A stretch of 64,000 nucleotides of DNA from Corynebacterium singulare (GCF_000833575.1 NZ_CP010827.1:1971993-2035992); one strand, 5' to 3'. Counted from the stretch's first letter, positions 27,211-37,075 are shown. Notes: generated by a model not told the origin, from the letters alone. Numbers and translations are program-made.

Positions 27211-28935
27211 ATGTCTCCCAAGACGTTCCTAGAAGTCGAAGCAAAGTTCGCCGTGGATGAATCCACGCCGGTACCTGATCTCACCCAGCTCGAAGAGGTC
27301 GCCCGGGTAGCGGAAACTCGTCATCACTCAATGTCAGCGATTTACTACGACACTGCGGATCTTCGACTCACTCATGCCAAGATCACTCTGCGCCGCCGTA
27401 CAGGCGGTAATGATGATGGATGGCACATCAAGATCCCGGGTGAGGCGGGACGTACAGAAATTCGTGCTGAATTGGGCGAGCCTGTTGACGGCCGCTATGA
27501 GGTTCCGGCAGAGCTCATCCACGAAGTGCGCTCGGTGGTCCGCAATCACTCTCTGGAGCCCATTGCACAGGTGGATAACAACCGTACGGAATTGCTCTTG
27601 GTCGACACAGCTGATCAGCCGGTCGCTGAGTTCTGCGATGACCACGTCACCGCCTTCTCGTTCCTACCGGGCGGCTCCCAGTGTGTATGGCGCGAGTGGG
27701 AGGTCGAGCTCGCAGGGGAACTTCCCGCCACCAAGGAGGGCGGCTCCTTCCTGCGCCACGCCACATCCCTACTCATCAGCTCTGGTGCTCGCGTATCGTC
27801 CTCACCTTCCAAGCTGAAGTCGGCCCTGGGGGACTCCATCAACAACGTGGAGCTGCCGCCGGCACTCGCCGTATCGAATGTTGAACCGGACTCCCCCGCC
27901 GCAGCCGTCGTCAATGCACTCAAAGCAAACCGTGACAAGCTCGTGGAGTATGACCCTCGAGTTCGCCGCGATGAGTGGGATTCCGTGCACCAGATGCGCG
28001 TTGCTACGCGTGAGCTCCGCAGCCACCTTCAGACCTTCCACGGCATTGTGGTGGGTCCGGAGATTAAGCGTCTGGAATCTGATCTCAAGGAACTCGCCAG
28101 CATGCTGGGCGTAGCCCGCGATGCAGAGGTTGTCGAAGAACGCTGGCAGAACCTCCTCGCGTCGGAGGACTCTGACGTGCTGGATGATGCAACCCGTGAG
28201 CACATTTCACACGACATGGGCCGTGACTACCGCCGTGCTCACCGTCGCGTTATCGCTGCACTCGATTCTGATCAGTACCTCGATCTGCTTGACGCCCTTG
28301 ACGCCTTCTTGGCGAACCCTCCGGTTGCTCGTGAGGACGACGAGCGCGACGAAGCTGAGGCTGACGCAAGCGTTGAGGTGGGTCCTGAGGCACAGGAGTC
28401 CGCTGACAATCAGGAAGGCCAGGGGTCTCAGGACGAGCCGAAGACTAAGACCAAGCACTCCAAGACTGAGGATAAGGAGCATCATGACCTCGATACTGTC
28501 ATGGCTTTGCACCTCAACGAGGCATACGACAAGTTGGTAAAGCGCCACAAGAAGGCGGTGAAGAACTGGGACAACTCCGAGTTGTCGCTGCATGAGCGCG
28601 AGGAATATTTCCACGACATGCGCAAGGCCGCTAAGAAGCTGCGTTACGCTGCGGAAGCTGCAGGTTCGGCTACCAATCTCAAGACCAAGAACCTGTACAA
28701 GGCGTGCAAGCAGATGCAGTCGGTGTTGGGTGACTTCCAGGATTCAGTAACATCCCGTGACAAGCTCATCGAGCTGGCTGAGACTGCTCGTCGGCGAGGC
28801 GAGGATACCTTTGGTTACGGCCTTCTCTACCAGCGAGAGCGCGCCATTGGTCTGGAGGCGCTCGATGCCTACGCCGAGAGCTTCAAGGCTATTAAGGCGG
28901 CGTTTAAGCCGCTGCGCAAGAAGCTGCGAAAGTAA
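27211..28935 (+). CDS. CYTH and CHAD domain protein (polyphosphate-related)
   Basis: A 574-residue protein with two domains. The CYTH domain at residues 1-200 begins with the metal-binding ExExK signature (LEVEAKF) and carries paired basic/acidic strands such as KITLRRRTGG and WHIKIPGE, as in triphosphate-tunnel enzymes. The CHAD domain at about residues 230-565 has conserved histidines in DSVHQMRVATRELRSHL and YFHDMRKAAKKLRYAAE; an acidic, Lys-rich insert (residues 385-435) interrupts it. CHAD domains bind polyphosphate. The start at ATG 27211 follows GAAGGTG. The combined protein may hydrolyse or sense inorganic (poly)phosphate. Confidence 0.88.
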   Translation: MSPKTFLEVEAKFAVDESTPVPDLTQLEEVARVAETRHHSMSAIYYDTADLRLTHAKITLRRRTGGNDDGWHIKIPGEAGRTEIRAELGEPVDGRYEVPAELIHEVRSVVRNHSLEPIAQVDNNRTELLLVDTADQPVAEFCDDHVTAFSFLPGGSQCVWREWEVELAGELPATKEGGSFLRHATSLLISSGARVSSSPSKLKSALGDSINNVELPPALAVSNVEPDSPAAAVVNALKANRDKLVEYDPRVRRDEWDSVHQMRVATRELRSHLQTFHGIVVGPEIKRLESDLKELASMLGVARDAEVVEERWQNLLASEDSDVLDDATREHISHDMGRDYRRAHRRVIAALDSDQYLDLLDALDAFLANPPVAREDDERDEAEADASVEVGPEAQESADNQEGQGSQDEPKTKTKHSKTEDKEHHDLDTVMALHLNEAYDKLVKRHKKAVKNWDNSELSLHEREEYFHDMRKAAKKLRYAAEAAGSATNLKTKNLYKACKQMQSVLGDFQDSVTSRDKLIELAETARRRGEDTFGYGLLYQRERAIGLEALDAYAESFKAIKAAFKPLRKKLRK

Positions 28936-28977
28936 CGCCGCTCGATAATCGCTTTAAGCAGGTCCGTGAGACGTGGT

Positions 28978-29040
28978 TGACCCCGCTGCTCCCCTCATTA
29001 GGTGCACTAAGCGCCTACCTGATGGAGAGCAGCGGGGTCA
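28978..29040 (+). terminator. Long hairpin between CHAD gene and convergent SPOR-like gene
   Basis: A perfect 14-bp outer stem (TGACCCCGCTGCTC at 28978-28991 with GAGCAGCGGGGTCA at 29027-29040) closes a 35-base loop that contains weaker inner pairing (CATTAGG with CCTACCTGATG). It lies between two convergent genes and probably serves both. Confidence 0.7.
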
Positions 29041-29091
29041 GGTGTTTGTCAGTAGTGACGCCTGTGGCAGTGGCGCCTGTGGCTGTGACCT

Positions 29092-29280
29092 CTAGTAGTC
29101 GTCTTCAGCTTCATCCTCGGCATCGGCAGCCGCGGTACGAGCGTTAGCAATCTCGATGGCGTGCTCGGCGGCCTCACGGGAGTCATACGGGCCCATACGG
29201 TTCTCCCAGCCAGAAACCTTGCCTTGGGTAACCTCACCGGTAGATGGGTCATAGAACCACTTGTTGTCAGCGTCAGCCAT
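29092..29280 (-). CDS. Small SPOR-like acidic protein (62 aa)
   Basis: A 62-residue protein with WFYDPSTGEVTQGKVSGWENRMGPYDSREAAEHAIE (start WFYDPSTGEV, core NRMGPYDSREAAE), a pattern annotated as SPOR-like in corynebacteria, where the GPYDSREAAE strand-helix resembles a peptidoglycan-binding SPOR repeat. It has no signal peptide, so it is probably cytoplasmic. The acidic tail ends DEAEDDY. I chose ATG 29280, 6 bases after GGAG. Confidence 0.7.
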   Translation of the reverse strand: MADADNKWFYDPSTGEVTQGKVSGWENRMGPYDSREAAEHAIEIANARTAAADAEDEAEDDY

Positions 29281-29490
29281 TGTTTTCTCCATTCTGAGAC
29301 TCGTATCTCTACGTTGTGAATCGGGGAATGCGGAGACCTCTCCGGTTTCGGTCACCGGAAAAGTGCACCGTCGATTCGATGCACCCCACACTACAGACCC
29401 CTCGTGAGCCATGCGGCTAGAATGAACAGGTCACTCTCTCCTGCCCAGCCGCAGAGAACATACCGCCACCAGCAAAGGAGTACTTCCCCG

Positions 29491-30762
29491 ATGCCCCTGT
29501 GGACCGCCCCTTCAACGCCGGTCATCGACCGCGTACGCACCGCACACAATGAGAACGTCGGTACCGAGCCCGCTCACATTGCGAGTGCCCCAGCCACGTG
29601 GTCGCTCATTGGTGAGCACATTGATCACTACGGCGGCATCGCCATCATGGGGCTGTCGGACCTGCGCGCAGCGGTAGGAGTCAGCCCACGTGACGACGGC
29701 ACCGTCACCGTTCGCTGCCTCAACGCTGACGGCAGCACGACCGAGGATTTCATCACGTTGGATAAGGTCTCCGCCCTCGCCGCTGAACAGCAGCCCAGCG
29801 TTGATTCTGAGGGCCAGCCGGTGAAACCCCCGGCACCGGCAGGAGGCCTTGCCGCGCGTTTGGGCGGCATTATCCACACAATGATCACCCGCCAGCTGCT
29901 CTCCCGCGAGACCACCGGCGCGGACATCACGGTGGTCACCGACATCCCAGATAACGCGGGACTGGGTGCGGCAGCAGCGATCGACATCGCGACGGCTCTC
30001 GCTCTGCTGGGCAGCGCTGACGATCCGCACGACGCCCCGCTGCGCGCGCGTCTGGCTGAGGTCTGCTCGCAAGCGGTCGGGACTTTCGCACACTTCCCGG
30101 CTCTGCGCGCCCGCCATTCCGCAGCGCTGCGCGGAACTGGTGAATCCATCACCATCATCGACTATGCCGATGGTTCCGTCACGCAGGCTCCGCACCCAGT
30201 CAACCAGGACCTAGCAGCTTGTGTGCTCGCCGTACCAGGTGACTTCGACTGCGAAGAGGCTATCGCCGATATCCGCACCCGCGAGCGCTTCGTGGATGAC
30301 GCTTGCCGCGCCTTCGGCACGGAATCGCTGCGTCTGTTGCCGGACGCACCGCAGCGCGTTCTCGACTGGCTGGCGGCCGTCCACAAAATCCACGGGCCAG
30401 AAAATCAGCCCACGATTCCCCAGGCCACCGCATGGCTGACTTTCTACGCAGAGGAAACCGATCGTGCCCAGGGCCTGGCCCGTGCGCTGCGGTCCCGGCG
30501 CGGAATGGAACTCTTCCCGCTGCTGACGCAGTCACAGTCAGCGTTGGCTACGGTGTACGGCTTCGACTCTGCCGAAAAGCTCGCCCAGCTGGCCACCGCC
30601 CGCGGTGCTGTGGCAGCACGTTCGGCGCATGCCGGAACGTCGACGGCGGTCATCGCCTATGTTCCTGCTGCCAAGGCCACCAACTTCGCCGCTGATTTGG
30701 CGGAAGATGGCTTGCTTGTGGTTCCGCTCAACGCGGGCGCGCCGGCAGTGACCGAAAGCTAG
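29491..30762 (+). CDS. Galactokinase-like GHMP protein, catalytic motifs degenerate
   Basis: A 423-residue protein with the overall layout of galactokinase/GHMP kinases. The N-terminal sugar motif reads APATWSLIGEHIDHYGG, in place of GRVNLIGEHTDY, so the catalytic arginine is missing. The phosphate-binding motif reads IPDNAGLGAAAAID instead of PxGxGLSSSA, losing the serines, and the C-terminal GxGFGG loop reads SAHAGTSTAV. The MDQ motif is also absent. The fold is likely kept but activity as a sugar kinase is doubtful. ATG 29491 follows AAAGGAG. Its end overlaps the convergent RNB gene by 4 bases. Confidence 0.75.
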   Translation: MPLWTAPSTPVIDRVRTAHNENVGTEPAHIASAPATWSLIGEHIDHYGGIAIMGLSDLRAAVGVSPRDDGTVTVRCLNADGSTTEDFITLDKVSALAAEQQPSVDSEGQPVKPPAPAGGLAARLGGIIHTMITRQLLSRETTGADITVVTDIPDNAGLGAAAAIDIATALALLGSADDPHDAPLRARLAEVCSQAVGTFAHFPALRARHSAALRGTGESITIIDYADGSVTQAPHPVNQDLAACVLAVPGDFDCEEAIADIRTRERFVDDACRAFGTESLRLLPDAPQRVLDWLAAVHKIHGPENQPTIPQATAWLTFYAEETDRAQGLARALRSRRGMELFPLLTQSQSALATVYGFDSAEKLAQLATARGAVAARSAHAGTSTAVIAYVPAAKATNFAADLAEDGLLVVPLNAGAPAVTES

Positions 30763-32174
30763 TCGGCCGGCCAAGCGAAGAGTACGTCGCGCTCCGCTAC
30801 ATCGGCCTTGACGAGGGACACGGTGGTCTCGCTGCCGGTTGCGGGCTGGCCCACGGCCTCCCCCATCACAGGAGGCTCGAGTACAAAGAGGCGGGCCTTC
30901 TCGCGCTTCTCGCTGCCGTCGAGCACAACAGCGTCGAAGTTCGTGCCCTCCCACGGTGCGAGGACGGTAGCCTCCGTGAGGTTGAGGCAGGCCCTGTCCA
31001 CCTGGGAGGCCAGCTGCGATGTCGAGCGCATCGTGGAAATGACCGCAGCAGCGCGCTCGCGAACCCACTCCGGGATCTCGTAGCCGCCGCTGAGCGCCAA
31101 GCAGACCTCGGTAGCGAAACGATCCACGAGGCGCCGCAGCGGCGCCGTGACGTGGGCATAGTACCCACCAATGCCAGCGTGGACATCAGCCGGGGATTCC
31201 TCCAGCCACACATAATCCGCGCCGCGCAAGAGGCGTTGGGCTTCACGCATGACCGCCATGCCACGGGGCGAATCAGCATCGACAGAGTGCAAGAACTCTG
31301 AAATGGACTGCCCTTCCAGCGAGAAGCCCAGAGCTTGAGCTTCGGAACGGAATTCGGCTTCAGCCTCCGGTGTGGCAGCGGCCAACGTGCGCAGGAAACC
31401 GACGCCGTGGGATTCCATGAGTCGGCCCGCACACATGCCGGTCAACAAGGAAATTTCCGAGTTGTAGTCCATGACTTCATAGCGCGGCTCGATAATGAGC
31501 TCGTAGTGTCCCTGTTCCTCAGCCTGCCCCGAGTCAGATGTCTCGGAGACCCGCTGGGAGGGCAGACGCAGGTTGATCGCGTCTCGACGCAAAGAGGAAG
31601 CCTGGCGCAGCTTGCCCACCTGTGGCAGCAATGCGATGGAGGAATGCAAGGTGCCGTTCTCTAGATCCTCGTGGACCTGGTCGTAGTCAAGGCGTGCGCG
31701 GTTGCGCACGAGGGCGCGCTCGACCGAGAAGTCCTCTACCTCACCGGCGGAGTCGAGGTCGAAGGTCCAGAGGACGGCGGGCCGGTCGACGTCGGCAAGC
31801 AGCGAGGCCCTATCCTCTGAGAGCTCCGCCGGGTGTAGCCGCGCTGGGTCATCGGGGAGATAAATGGTCTGCCCGCGCTTGAGAGACTCCTCTTCTAAAG
31901 CTGAGCCGGGCTCGATGAAGGCGGCAACGTCCGCAATGGCGTAAAGCACGCGGTAACCGCCGTCGCGGGCCTCAATGAACACGGCCTGGTCCAAGTCCAT
32001 GGAACCGGCCGGATCGATGGTGACGAAGGGAATGTCCCGGGCGTCCCGACGCTGGTCTGCGTAGCGATCCTGCGCGGCGGCGGCCTGTGCGGAAACCTCA
32101 GACGGGAAGTCGGTGGGGACGGAAAATTCTTCCGCGATGGCGCGGAAATCCAACGGTGCGGCATAAAGCTTCAT
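30759..32174 (-). CDS. RNB-domain ribonuclease (RNase II/R family)
   Basis: A 471-residue exoribonuclease-like protein. The RNB domain at residues 50-340 includes RDIPFVTIDPAGSMDLDQAVF, where the aspartates of DPxxxxDLDQA coordinate the metal, and YAIADVAAFIEPGS downstream. HAGIGGYYAHVTAPLRRLVDR is the family segment near the end of the catalytic domain. It lacks the usual N-terminal cold-shock domains and is half the size of RNase R, a short form common in actinobacteria. The C-terminal 90 residues form a small beta-rich domain. It lies directly downstream of rnpB on the same strand. Confidence 0.88.
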   Translation of the reverse strand: MKLYAAPLDFRAIAEEFSVPTDFPSEVSAQAAAAQDRYADQRRDARDIPFVTIDPAGSMDLDQAVFIEARDGGYRVLYAIADVAAFIEPGSALEEESLKRGQTIYLPDDPARLHPAELSEDRASLLADVDRPAVLWTFDLDSAGEVEDFSVERALVRNRARLDYDQVHEDLENGTLHSSIALLPQVGKLRQASSLRRDAINLRLPSQRVSETSDSGQAEEQGHYELIIEPRYEVMDYNSEISLLTGMCAGRLMESHGVGFLRTLAAATPEAEAEFRSEAQALGFSLEGQSISEFLHSVDADSPRGMAVMREAQRLLRGADYVWLEESPADVHAGIGGYYAHVTAPLRRLVDRFATEVCLALSGGYEIPEWVRERAAAVISTMRSTSQLASQVDRACLNLTEATVLAPWEGTNFDAVVLDGSEKREKARLFVLEPPVMGEAVGQPATGSETTVSLVKADVAERDVLFAWPAD

Positions 32175-32208
32175 GCCGCCCCATTGTTCCAAAAAATTAA
32201 CGTGTAGG

Positions 32209-32650
<442 letters not shown>

Positions 32651-32659
32651 GGTGCTAGT

Positions 32660-33853
32660 TTATCCCAGCGCGCCCAGATGCCCCACATCGTTGAATCGGT
32701 GCAGGACACCGCCCTCTGCGAAGAACTCAACCTCGCTCAAGGACGCCAGCCCCAAAAAGAGGTGGTTCGGGGTCTGCGGGCCGGAGTCGAGTGCTTGGCG
32801 GATGAAGGATTTAATGGGGTTGACGTGGGAGACCACGAGCACCGTCTTGCCTTCGTAACGCTTCTGCAGGTCACGGCGGGCGGCACTGACGCGGCGATGC
32901 ACCGCGCGCAGGGATTCACCGCCGGGGCAGGCCACGGACGTATCCGTGAGCCACTGGGCATGGAGTTCGGGGGCGGCGGCATCGGCCTCAGCGAAAGTCT
33001 TGCCTTCCCAACGTCCGAAATCGACCTCGATGAGCTTGTCCACAGTTTCAACGCGCAGGTCTCGGCCCTCCACCACCGCGGAGGCCGTCTGCTGGCAGCG
33101 GCGCAGTGGAGAGCACACGACTGCGTCGATGTGGGTATCGGCCAAGGCTTGGGCGGCTGCTAGCGCTTGCTTCTTACCCAGATCGGTGAGCTCCGGGTTG
33201 GCGCGGCCGGAATACTGTTTGGCAGCGGACATGGCTGTTTGGCCGTGGCGCAGCAGGATAAACCGGGTCGCGGGGCCGGTGTCGGGGCGCCAGTCGGACA
33301 CCGTAGTAGGCCCTATGGCCGGCTCAGTGGAGGTCGCCGTGCTTTCCGACGTCCCCTCCTCGCCCACCGGTTCCTCGCCCACGGTGTCATCGGTTGTCGC
33401 CGCAGCGTCAGAATTCTTTGGACCGACGATGCCGACAGGCTCACCGGCTGCGGCGGCATCCATCGCCACGTTGGAGAGCTCGTCAGCCACCTTGTTCTGT
33501 GCGCGCGGAACCCAGTCGAGGGTGTAACTGCCAATCTGGTTAAGCAGACGGCGGGCCTCAATGGCGAGCTTCTGCATGTCTGGGTGCTTGATTTTCCAGC
33601 GCCCGTTCATCTGCTCCACCACGAGCTTGGAGTCCATGTAGAACTCCACCTCGTCCGCGCCCATCTCCACGGCAGCCTCAAGGCCGCGCAGCAAGCCGTG
33701 GTATTCGGCCACGTTGTTGGTGGATTTCTGGCCTACAACGTAGGCGATTTCCCGTAACAGCTGCGAACGGTCGTCGTTGTAGACCGCAGTGCCGGAGCCG
33801 GCGATGCCGGGATTGCCGCGGGAACCGCCATCAGCAAAGATGACGAGTTTCAT
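32660..33853 (-). CDS. Bifunctional RNase H1-like and histidine phosphatase protein
   Basis: A 397-residue fusion. Residues 1-135 are RNase HI-like with catalytic carboxylates in IFADGGSRGNPG, NNVAEYHGLL and FYMDSKLVV. A low-complexity Ser/Thr/Glu linker covers about 140-190. Residues 195-395 are a histidine phosphatase with the RHG motif LLRHGQTAMSA and the second His in VSHVNPIKS. The mycobacterial homologue Rv2228c combines RNase HI and alpha-ribazole phosphatase activity (CobC-like), linking RNA/DNA hybrid removal and cobamide biosynthesis; the same is inferred here. The start ATG 33853 overlaps the upstream zinc-ribbon stop (ATGA). Confidence 0.92.
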   Translation of the reverse strand: MKLVIFADGGSRGNPGIAGSGTAVYNDDRSQLLREIAYVVGQKSTNNVAEYHGLLRGLEAAVEMGADEVEFYMDSKLVVEQMNGRWKIKHPDMQKLAIEARRLLNQIGSYTLDWVPRAQNKVADELSNVAMDAAAAGEPVGIVGPKNSDAAATTDDTVGEEPVGEEGTSESTATSTEPAIGPTTVSDWRPDTGPATRFILLRHGQTAMSAAKQYSGRANPELTDLGKKQALAAAQALADTHIDAVVCSPLRRCQQTASAVVEGRDLRVETVDKLIEVDFGRWEGKTFAEADAAAPELHAQWLTDTSVACPGGESLRAVHRRVSAARRDLQKRYEGKTVLVVSHVNPIKSFIRQALDSGPQTPNHLFLGLASLSEVEFFAEGGVLHRFNDVGHLGALG

Positions 33854-34566
33854 GAGGCAGGGCGCACGAGGTAGGAGCCGCAGTCGCTGCACTGCGGGAC
33901 AACGTCGGCAGCCGCGTTGCGCACAGCATTCTGCTCAGCCGGAGGCAGCACGATGAAGCAGCCGCCACAGGCGCGGCCGGTGAAGGCAGCGGCGCCCACG
34001 CCGTTCTCCTCGCGGACGGTGTCATAGTCCTCAATGACCTCAGCAGGCAACTGCTCGCGCAGCTCGTTGATGCGCTCTTGCGGGTCCGGCTGGTTATCAG
34101 CAGCTTCCTTCGCTGCCTCGGCCGCACGCTTGAGTACCTCAAGCTTGCGCTCGGAGTCGGAGACCTTGGCGCCATGCACGTCCAGGTTGGCGCGCAGTGC
34201 ATGGATCTCGTTGTGGGCTTCCTGCAGCTCGCTCATGAGATCAGCAATACGGGACTTCGCCGCGTACAGGTCGTGCTCCAGGTCCTTGCGCTGTTCTGGG
34301 TCTGTCGCCGCACCGAGCTGTGCCTTGTCATCGCGCTCGCGTTGGCGCAGCTTGCGCTCATCGGCCTGGATGCGGAGGATTTCCAGCTCCATGTCATCGA
34401 CGGCGAGTTGGGCGGAGCCGGAGGCGTCGACAAGCCGGGCGTGTGCGGCCTGTGCCTTCTCGTACTCCTCTTGTTCTGGGATGGTGGTCGGTCCACCGAG
34501 CGCCTGTGTGCGCTGCAGGGTGGCCAGCTCGAGCAAGGTCTGCTGCAGGTCCTGTGACAGTTTCAT
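33850..34566 (-). CDS. Coiled-coil and C4 zinc-ribbon protein
   Basis: A 238-residue protein, mostly a long antiparallel coiled coil (residues 5-165) of heptads such as LEHDLYAAKSRIADLMSELQEAHNEI (start LEHDLYAAKS), ending in a C4 zinc ribbon: CGGCFIVL and CSDCGSYL. It belongs to the family of Rv2229c, encoded next to the RNase H/phosphatase fusion in mycobacteria. The coiled coil plus ribbon suggests nucleic-acid or protein scaffolding; the role is unknown. It follows the Nif3-like gene without a gap. Confidence 0.88.
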   Translation of the reverse strand: MKLSQDLQQTLLELATLQRTQALGGPTTIPEQEEYEKAQAAHARLVDASGSAQLAVDDMELEILRIQADERKLRQRERDDKAQLGAATDPEQRKDLEHDLYAAKSRIADLMSELQEAHNEIHALRANLDVHGAKVSDSERKLEVLKRAAEAAKEAADNQPDPQERINELREQLPAEVIEDYDTVREENGVGAAAFTGRACGGCFIVLPPAEQNAVRNAAADVVPQCSDCGSYLVRPAS

Positions 34567-35415
34567 TTAGTTCTCCTTCTGCGCAGAAATCGTCCAAGGG
34601 TCGGTGCGGAGATCAATAATCTCGGTATTCACGCGCAATGCGCCTTCCACAATATCGCGTGCCTGCACGGTCCAGGGAAATTCGCTGGCCCAGTGGGCGG
34701 TATCCACCACGGCCGGGCCCTCCGGATCTGCCAGGTCGGCCGCGCGCAGGTGCTCATCCACCGGGTGATGGCGCAGGTCAGACGTGACGTACACGTCCAC
34801 GCCCAGTGCCGCCGCCTTATCGAGGAAGGAATCACCCGAACCGCTAGAGACGGCCACTCGTTTAACCATCCGCTCCGGGTCCCCGGCGGCACGGACACCC
34901 CATTCGGTTTTCGGAAGGGCATCGGCTACTCGCTGAGTGAACTGGCGCAGAGTGATGGCCTCCGGCAGCTCGCCCACGCGGCCCAGCCCCAACGCCTCCT
35001 CGAGGTCGTCATAAGGTTCCACCGGCACGATAGGGCGACCCGGCGTGATGCCGACGAGCTCTGCCAGTCTGTCATTGACACCTGGGCGCGCTTTGTCCGC
35101 ATTCGTGTGGGCCGAGAGCAATGCAACACCGTTGCGGATGAGGGTGTGAATGACCTTGCCCTTCGGGGTATCAGCAGCAACCGAGGTCACCCCGCGCATG
35201 AGCAACGGGTGATGCACCACGAGCATGTGGGCACCAAGTTCCACAGCCTTGTCCGCCACCTCCTGGGTGCAGTCAAGGGCGAAGGCCACGGTGCTCACCT
35301 CGTCCGTGGGGTCACCGCAGACCAGGCCCACGGCATCCCAGGACTCGGCGAGCTCTGGCGGGTATGCCTCGTGGATGACGCGGCGGATGTCACCGACGGT
35401 CGTGCGTTCTGCCAT
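34567..35415 (-). CDS. Nif3-like dinuclear metal centre protein
   Basis: A 282-residue member of the Nif3/YbgI family (hexameric, two-metal centre). Key pieces are SWDAVGLVCGDP near the N-terminus, HMLVVHHPLLMRG with metal-binding histidines, LLSAHTNADKA and VAVSSGSGDSFLDKA with SDLRHHPVDEH later. It may act as GTP cyclohydrolase-like or a metal-dependent hydrolase; the cellular role is unsettled. It leads a three-gene operon with the zinc-ribbon and RNase H/phosphatase genes. The ATG at 35415 follows AAAGGAGCAAACGAG. Confidence 0.92.
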   Translation of the reverse strand: MAERTTVGDIRRVIHEAYPPELAESWDAVGLVCGDPTDEVSTVAFALDCTQEVADKAVELGAHMLVVHHPLLMRGVTSVAADTPKGKVIHTLIRNGVALLSAHTNADKARPGVNDRLAELVGITPGRPIVPVEPYDDLEEALGLGRVGELPEAITLRQFTQRVADALPKTEWGVRAAGDPERMVKRVAVSSGSGDSFLDKAAALGVDVYVTSDLRHHPVDEHLRAADLADPEGPAVVDTAHWASEFPWTVQARDIVEGALRVNTEIIDLRTDPWTISAQKEN

Positions 35416-35520
35416 CTCGTTTGCTCCTTTGTTGAAGGTGGGTTTCACGTCAGTCGCGTTGCTGCTATATCCTAGCTTTCGTTCGCCAGCGCACCCTCGA
35501 TATCTTAAGGAGTCCCCTCC

Positions 35521-36012
35521 ATGACGCCTCCGGAGAACGACAACCAGCTCCACATCGTATTCGTCTGCACTGGCAATATCTGCCGCTCCCCCATGGCTGA
35601 AATCATCACCCGCGATGCCATGGAGACCGACATGCTCGACCTCCTTGCCCGCGTATCCTCGTGTGGTCTCGGCGGCTGGCACGTTGGCCAGGGAGCCGAT
35701 GAGCGCGCCGTGGCAGAGCTGCGCCGCGGCGGCCATGATGGTGCCAATCACCGCGCTTCCCAGCTCGGTGAGGAGCACATGGACGCCGACCTATTCGTAG
35801 CCATGGACACTGGCCACCGCGATGCCCTCCTTGAGCGCGGCATCCCGCAGGACAAGGTGCGCCTCATGCGCAGTTTCGACCCGAACTCTCCTGAGGACGC
35901 CAGCGTCGAGGATCCGTTCTACGGCACTGACGAGGACTTTGAGCGCACCCGCAAGGAGATCGACGCGTCCGTGCCGGGCCTACTCGAGTGGATTCGCGAG
36001 CAGCGCGACTAG
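35521..36012 (+). CDS. Low-molecular-weight protein tyrosine phosphatase
   Basis: A 163-residue LMW-PTP. The P-loop CX5R(S/T) reads VCTGNICRSP with nucleophile Cys16 and Arg22, and the general acid Asp lies in VEDPFYG near residue 123. Similar corynebacterial enzymes act on phosphotyrosine or, with a mycothiol-dependent mechanism, on arsenate; the Tyr-phosphatase reading is preferred because the DPFYG loop is intact. ATG 35521 has AAGGAG 9 bases ahead. It is followed by the SURF1-like gene after 10 bases, so they probably share an mRNA. Confidence 0.92.
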   Translation: MTPPENDNQLHIVFVCTGNICRSPMAEIITRDAMETDMLDLLARVSSCGLGGWHVGQGADERAVAELRRGGHDGANHRASQLGEEHMDADLFVAMDTGHRDALLERGIPQDKVRLMRSFDPNSPEDASVEDPFYGTDEDFERTRKEIDASVPGLLEWIREQRD

Positions 36013-36022
36013 ACTGGTCCTC

Positions 36023-37000
36023 ATGCTGAAGACGTTCCTCAAGCCTGGGTGGGTCATCCTGCTCATCACTGTCGTCGCCTTTACCTACTTCGCCTTCACG
36101 GTGCTCGCACCATGGCAGCTGGGTAAGGATGATCAGATTGTGGAACGCAACCACCTCATCGAAGAGGCCTATGAGTCTGACCCGCAGCCGATCGAGGATG
36201 TTTTCTCCGCTGAGGGAACGCTGAACAAGGAATGGACCCGCGCTGAGGTCACCGGCCACTATTTGCCGGATCAGGAAGTACTGCTGCGCCTGCGCCCAGT
36301 GGGCTCGAGCCCCGCCTTCCAGTCCCTCGTCCCGTTTGAAAGCACCTCGGGCACGACCTATCTGGTTAACCGCGGCTGGATGCCCACCGATGAGGGCAAC
36401 GCCGTCCCTCACATCGATAAGGCCCCCAGTGAGAACGTCACCATCGTGGCCATGGCCCGTACGGACGAACCCCAGCACACGTCTGCCCCCACGGAGCAGC
36501 AGGGCTACACGCAGGTCTACTCCATCAATACGGAGCAGATCGCAGGGCTTGTCGGCGTCCCCCTAGCCCACGATTACCTCCAACTCTCCCCGGATCAGCC
36601 CGGCGAGCTTCACGCTCTCCCAGTGCCGAAGCTCGACCGCGGAAACCACCTGTCCTACGGATACCAGTGGATCGCCTTCGGCATCATGGCACCCCTGGGC
36701 TTGGCCTACTTCGTCTGGTCAGAAATTCGGGAGCGCCGCCGTGCCCGTGAGGAGGAAGCTGCTCTCGCCGCTGCTGCAGCCGCTGTAGACGGCCCCACCA
36801 CAGCCGAGCTGGAGTCTGCCTCCGACTCCGCACCTGCGCCCTCTGAGTCCGCTGAGTCCGCGGTGTCTACCGACGCCGCACCGCAGCCCACAGCACCGGC
36901 CTCCCCTGCTTCCTCCTCGCGCCGTTCCCGCTCGCGCTACGGCTCCTCCAAGCCGGACTTCTACGAAAAGATCCGCAACCGCGGCCAAGACCGCTTCTAG
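36023..37000 (+). CDS. SURF1-family cytochrome oxidase assembly protein
   Basis: A 325-residue protein with two membrane helices, one N-terminal (WVILLITVVAFTYFAF) and one near residue 220 (YGYQWIAFGIMAPLGLAYF), enclosing an extracytoplasmic domain with LVNRGWMPTDEG, the SURF1 signature region. It follows LQLSPDQPG as in the family. SURF1 helps insert heme a into the aa3-type cytochrome oxidase. A long Ala/Ser/Pro cytoplasmic tail (residues 250-310) ends in a basic motif KIRNRGQDRF. Start ATG 36023, 10 bases downstream of the phosphatase. Confidence 0.9.
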   Translation: MLKTFLKPGWVILLITVVAFTYFAFTVLAPWQLGKDDQIVERNHLIEEAYESDPQPIEDVFSAEGTLNKEWTRAEVTGHYLPDQEVLLRLRPVGSSPAFQSLVPFESTSGTTYLVNRGWMPTDEGNAVPHIDKAPSENVTIVAMARTDEPQHTSAPTEQQGYTQVYSINTEQIAGLVGVPLAHDYLQLSPDQPGELHALPVPKLDRGNHLSYGYQWIAFGIMAPLGLAYFVWSEIRERRRAREEEAALAAAAAAVDGPTTAELESASDSAPAPSESAESAVSTDAAPQPTAPASPASSSRRSRSRYGSSKPDFYEKIRNRGQDRF

Positions 37001-37041
37001 CGTCACCCCCGTCCCCCGTGGGACAGCCGTGAGATCGCGAA

Positions 37042-37075
37042 AGGGCCACGTCCTAGCAGTGTAGGAAGTGGCCCT
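37042..37075 (+). terminator. Hairpin downstream of SURF1-like gene
   Basis: AGGGCCAC (37042-37049) with GTGGCCCT (37068-37075), extended inside by TCCT with AGGA, forms a strong hairpin 41 bases after the SURF1 stop and just before the left attachment site. There is no clear T-run. Confidence 0.6.
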
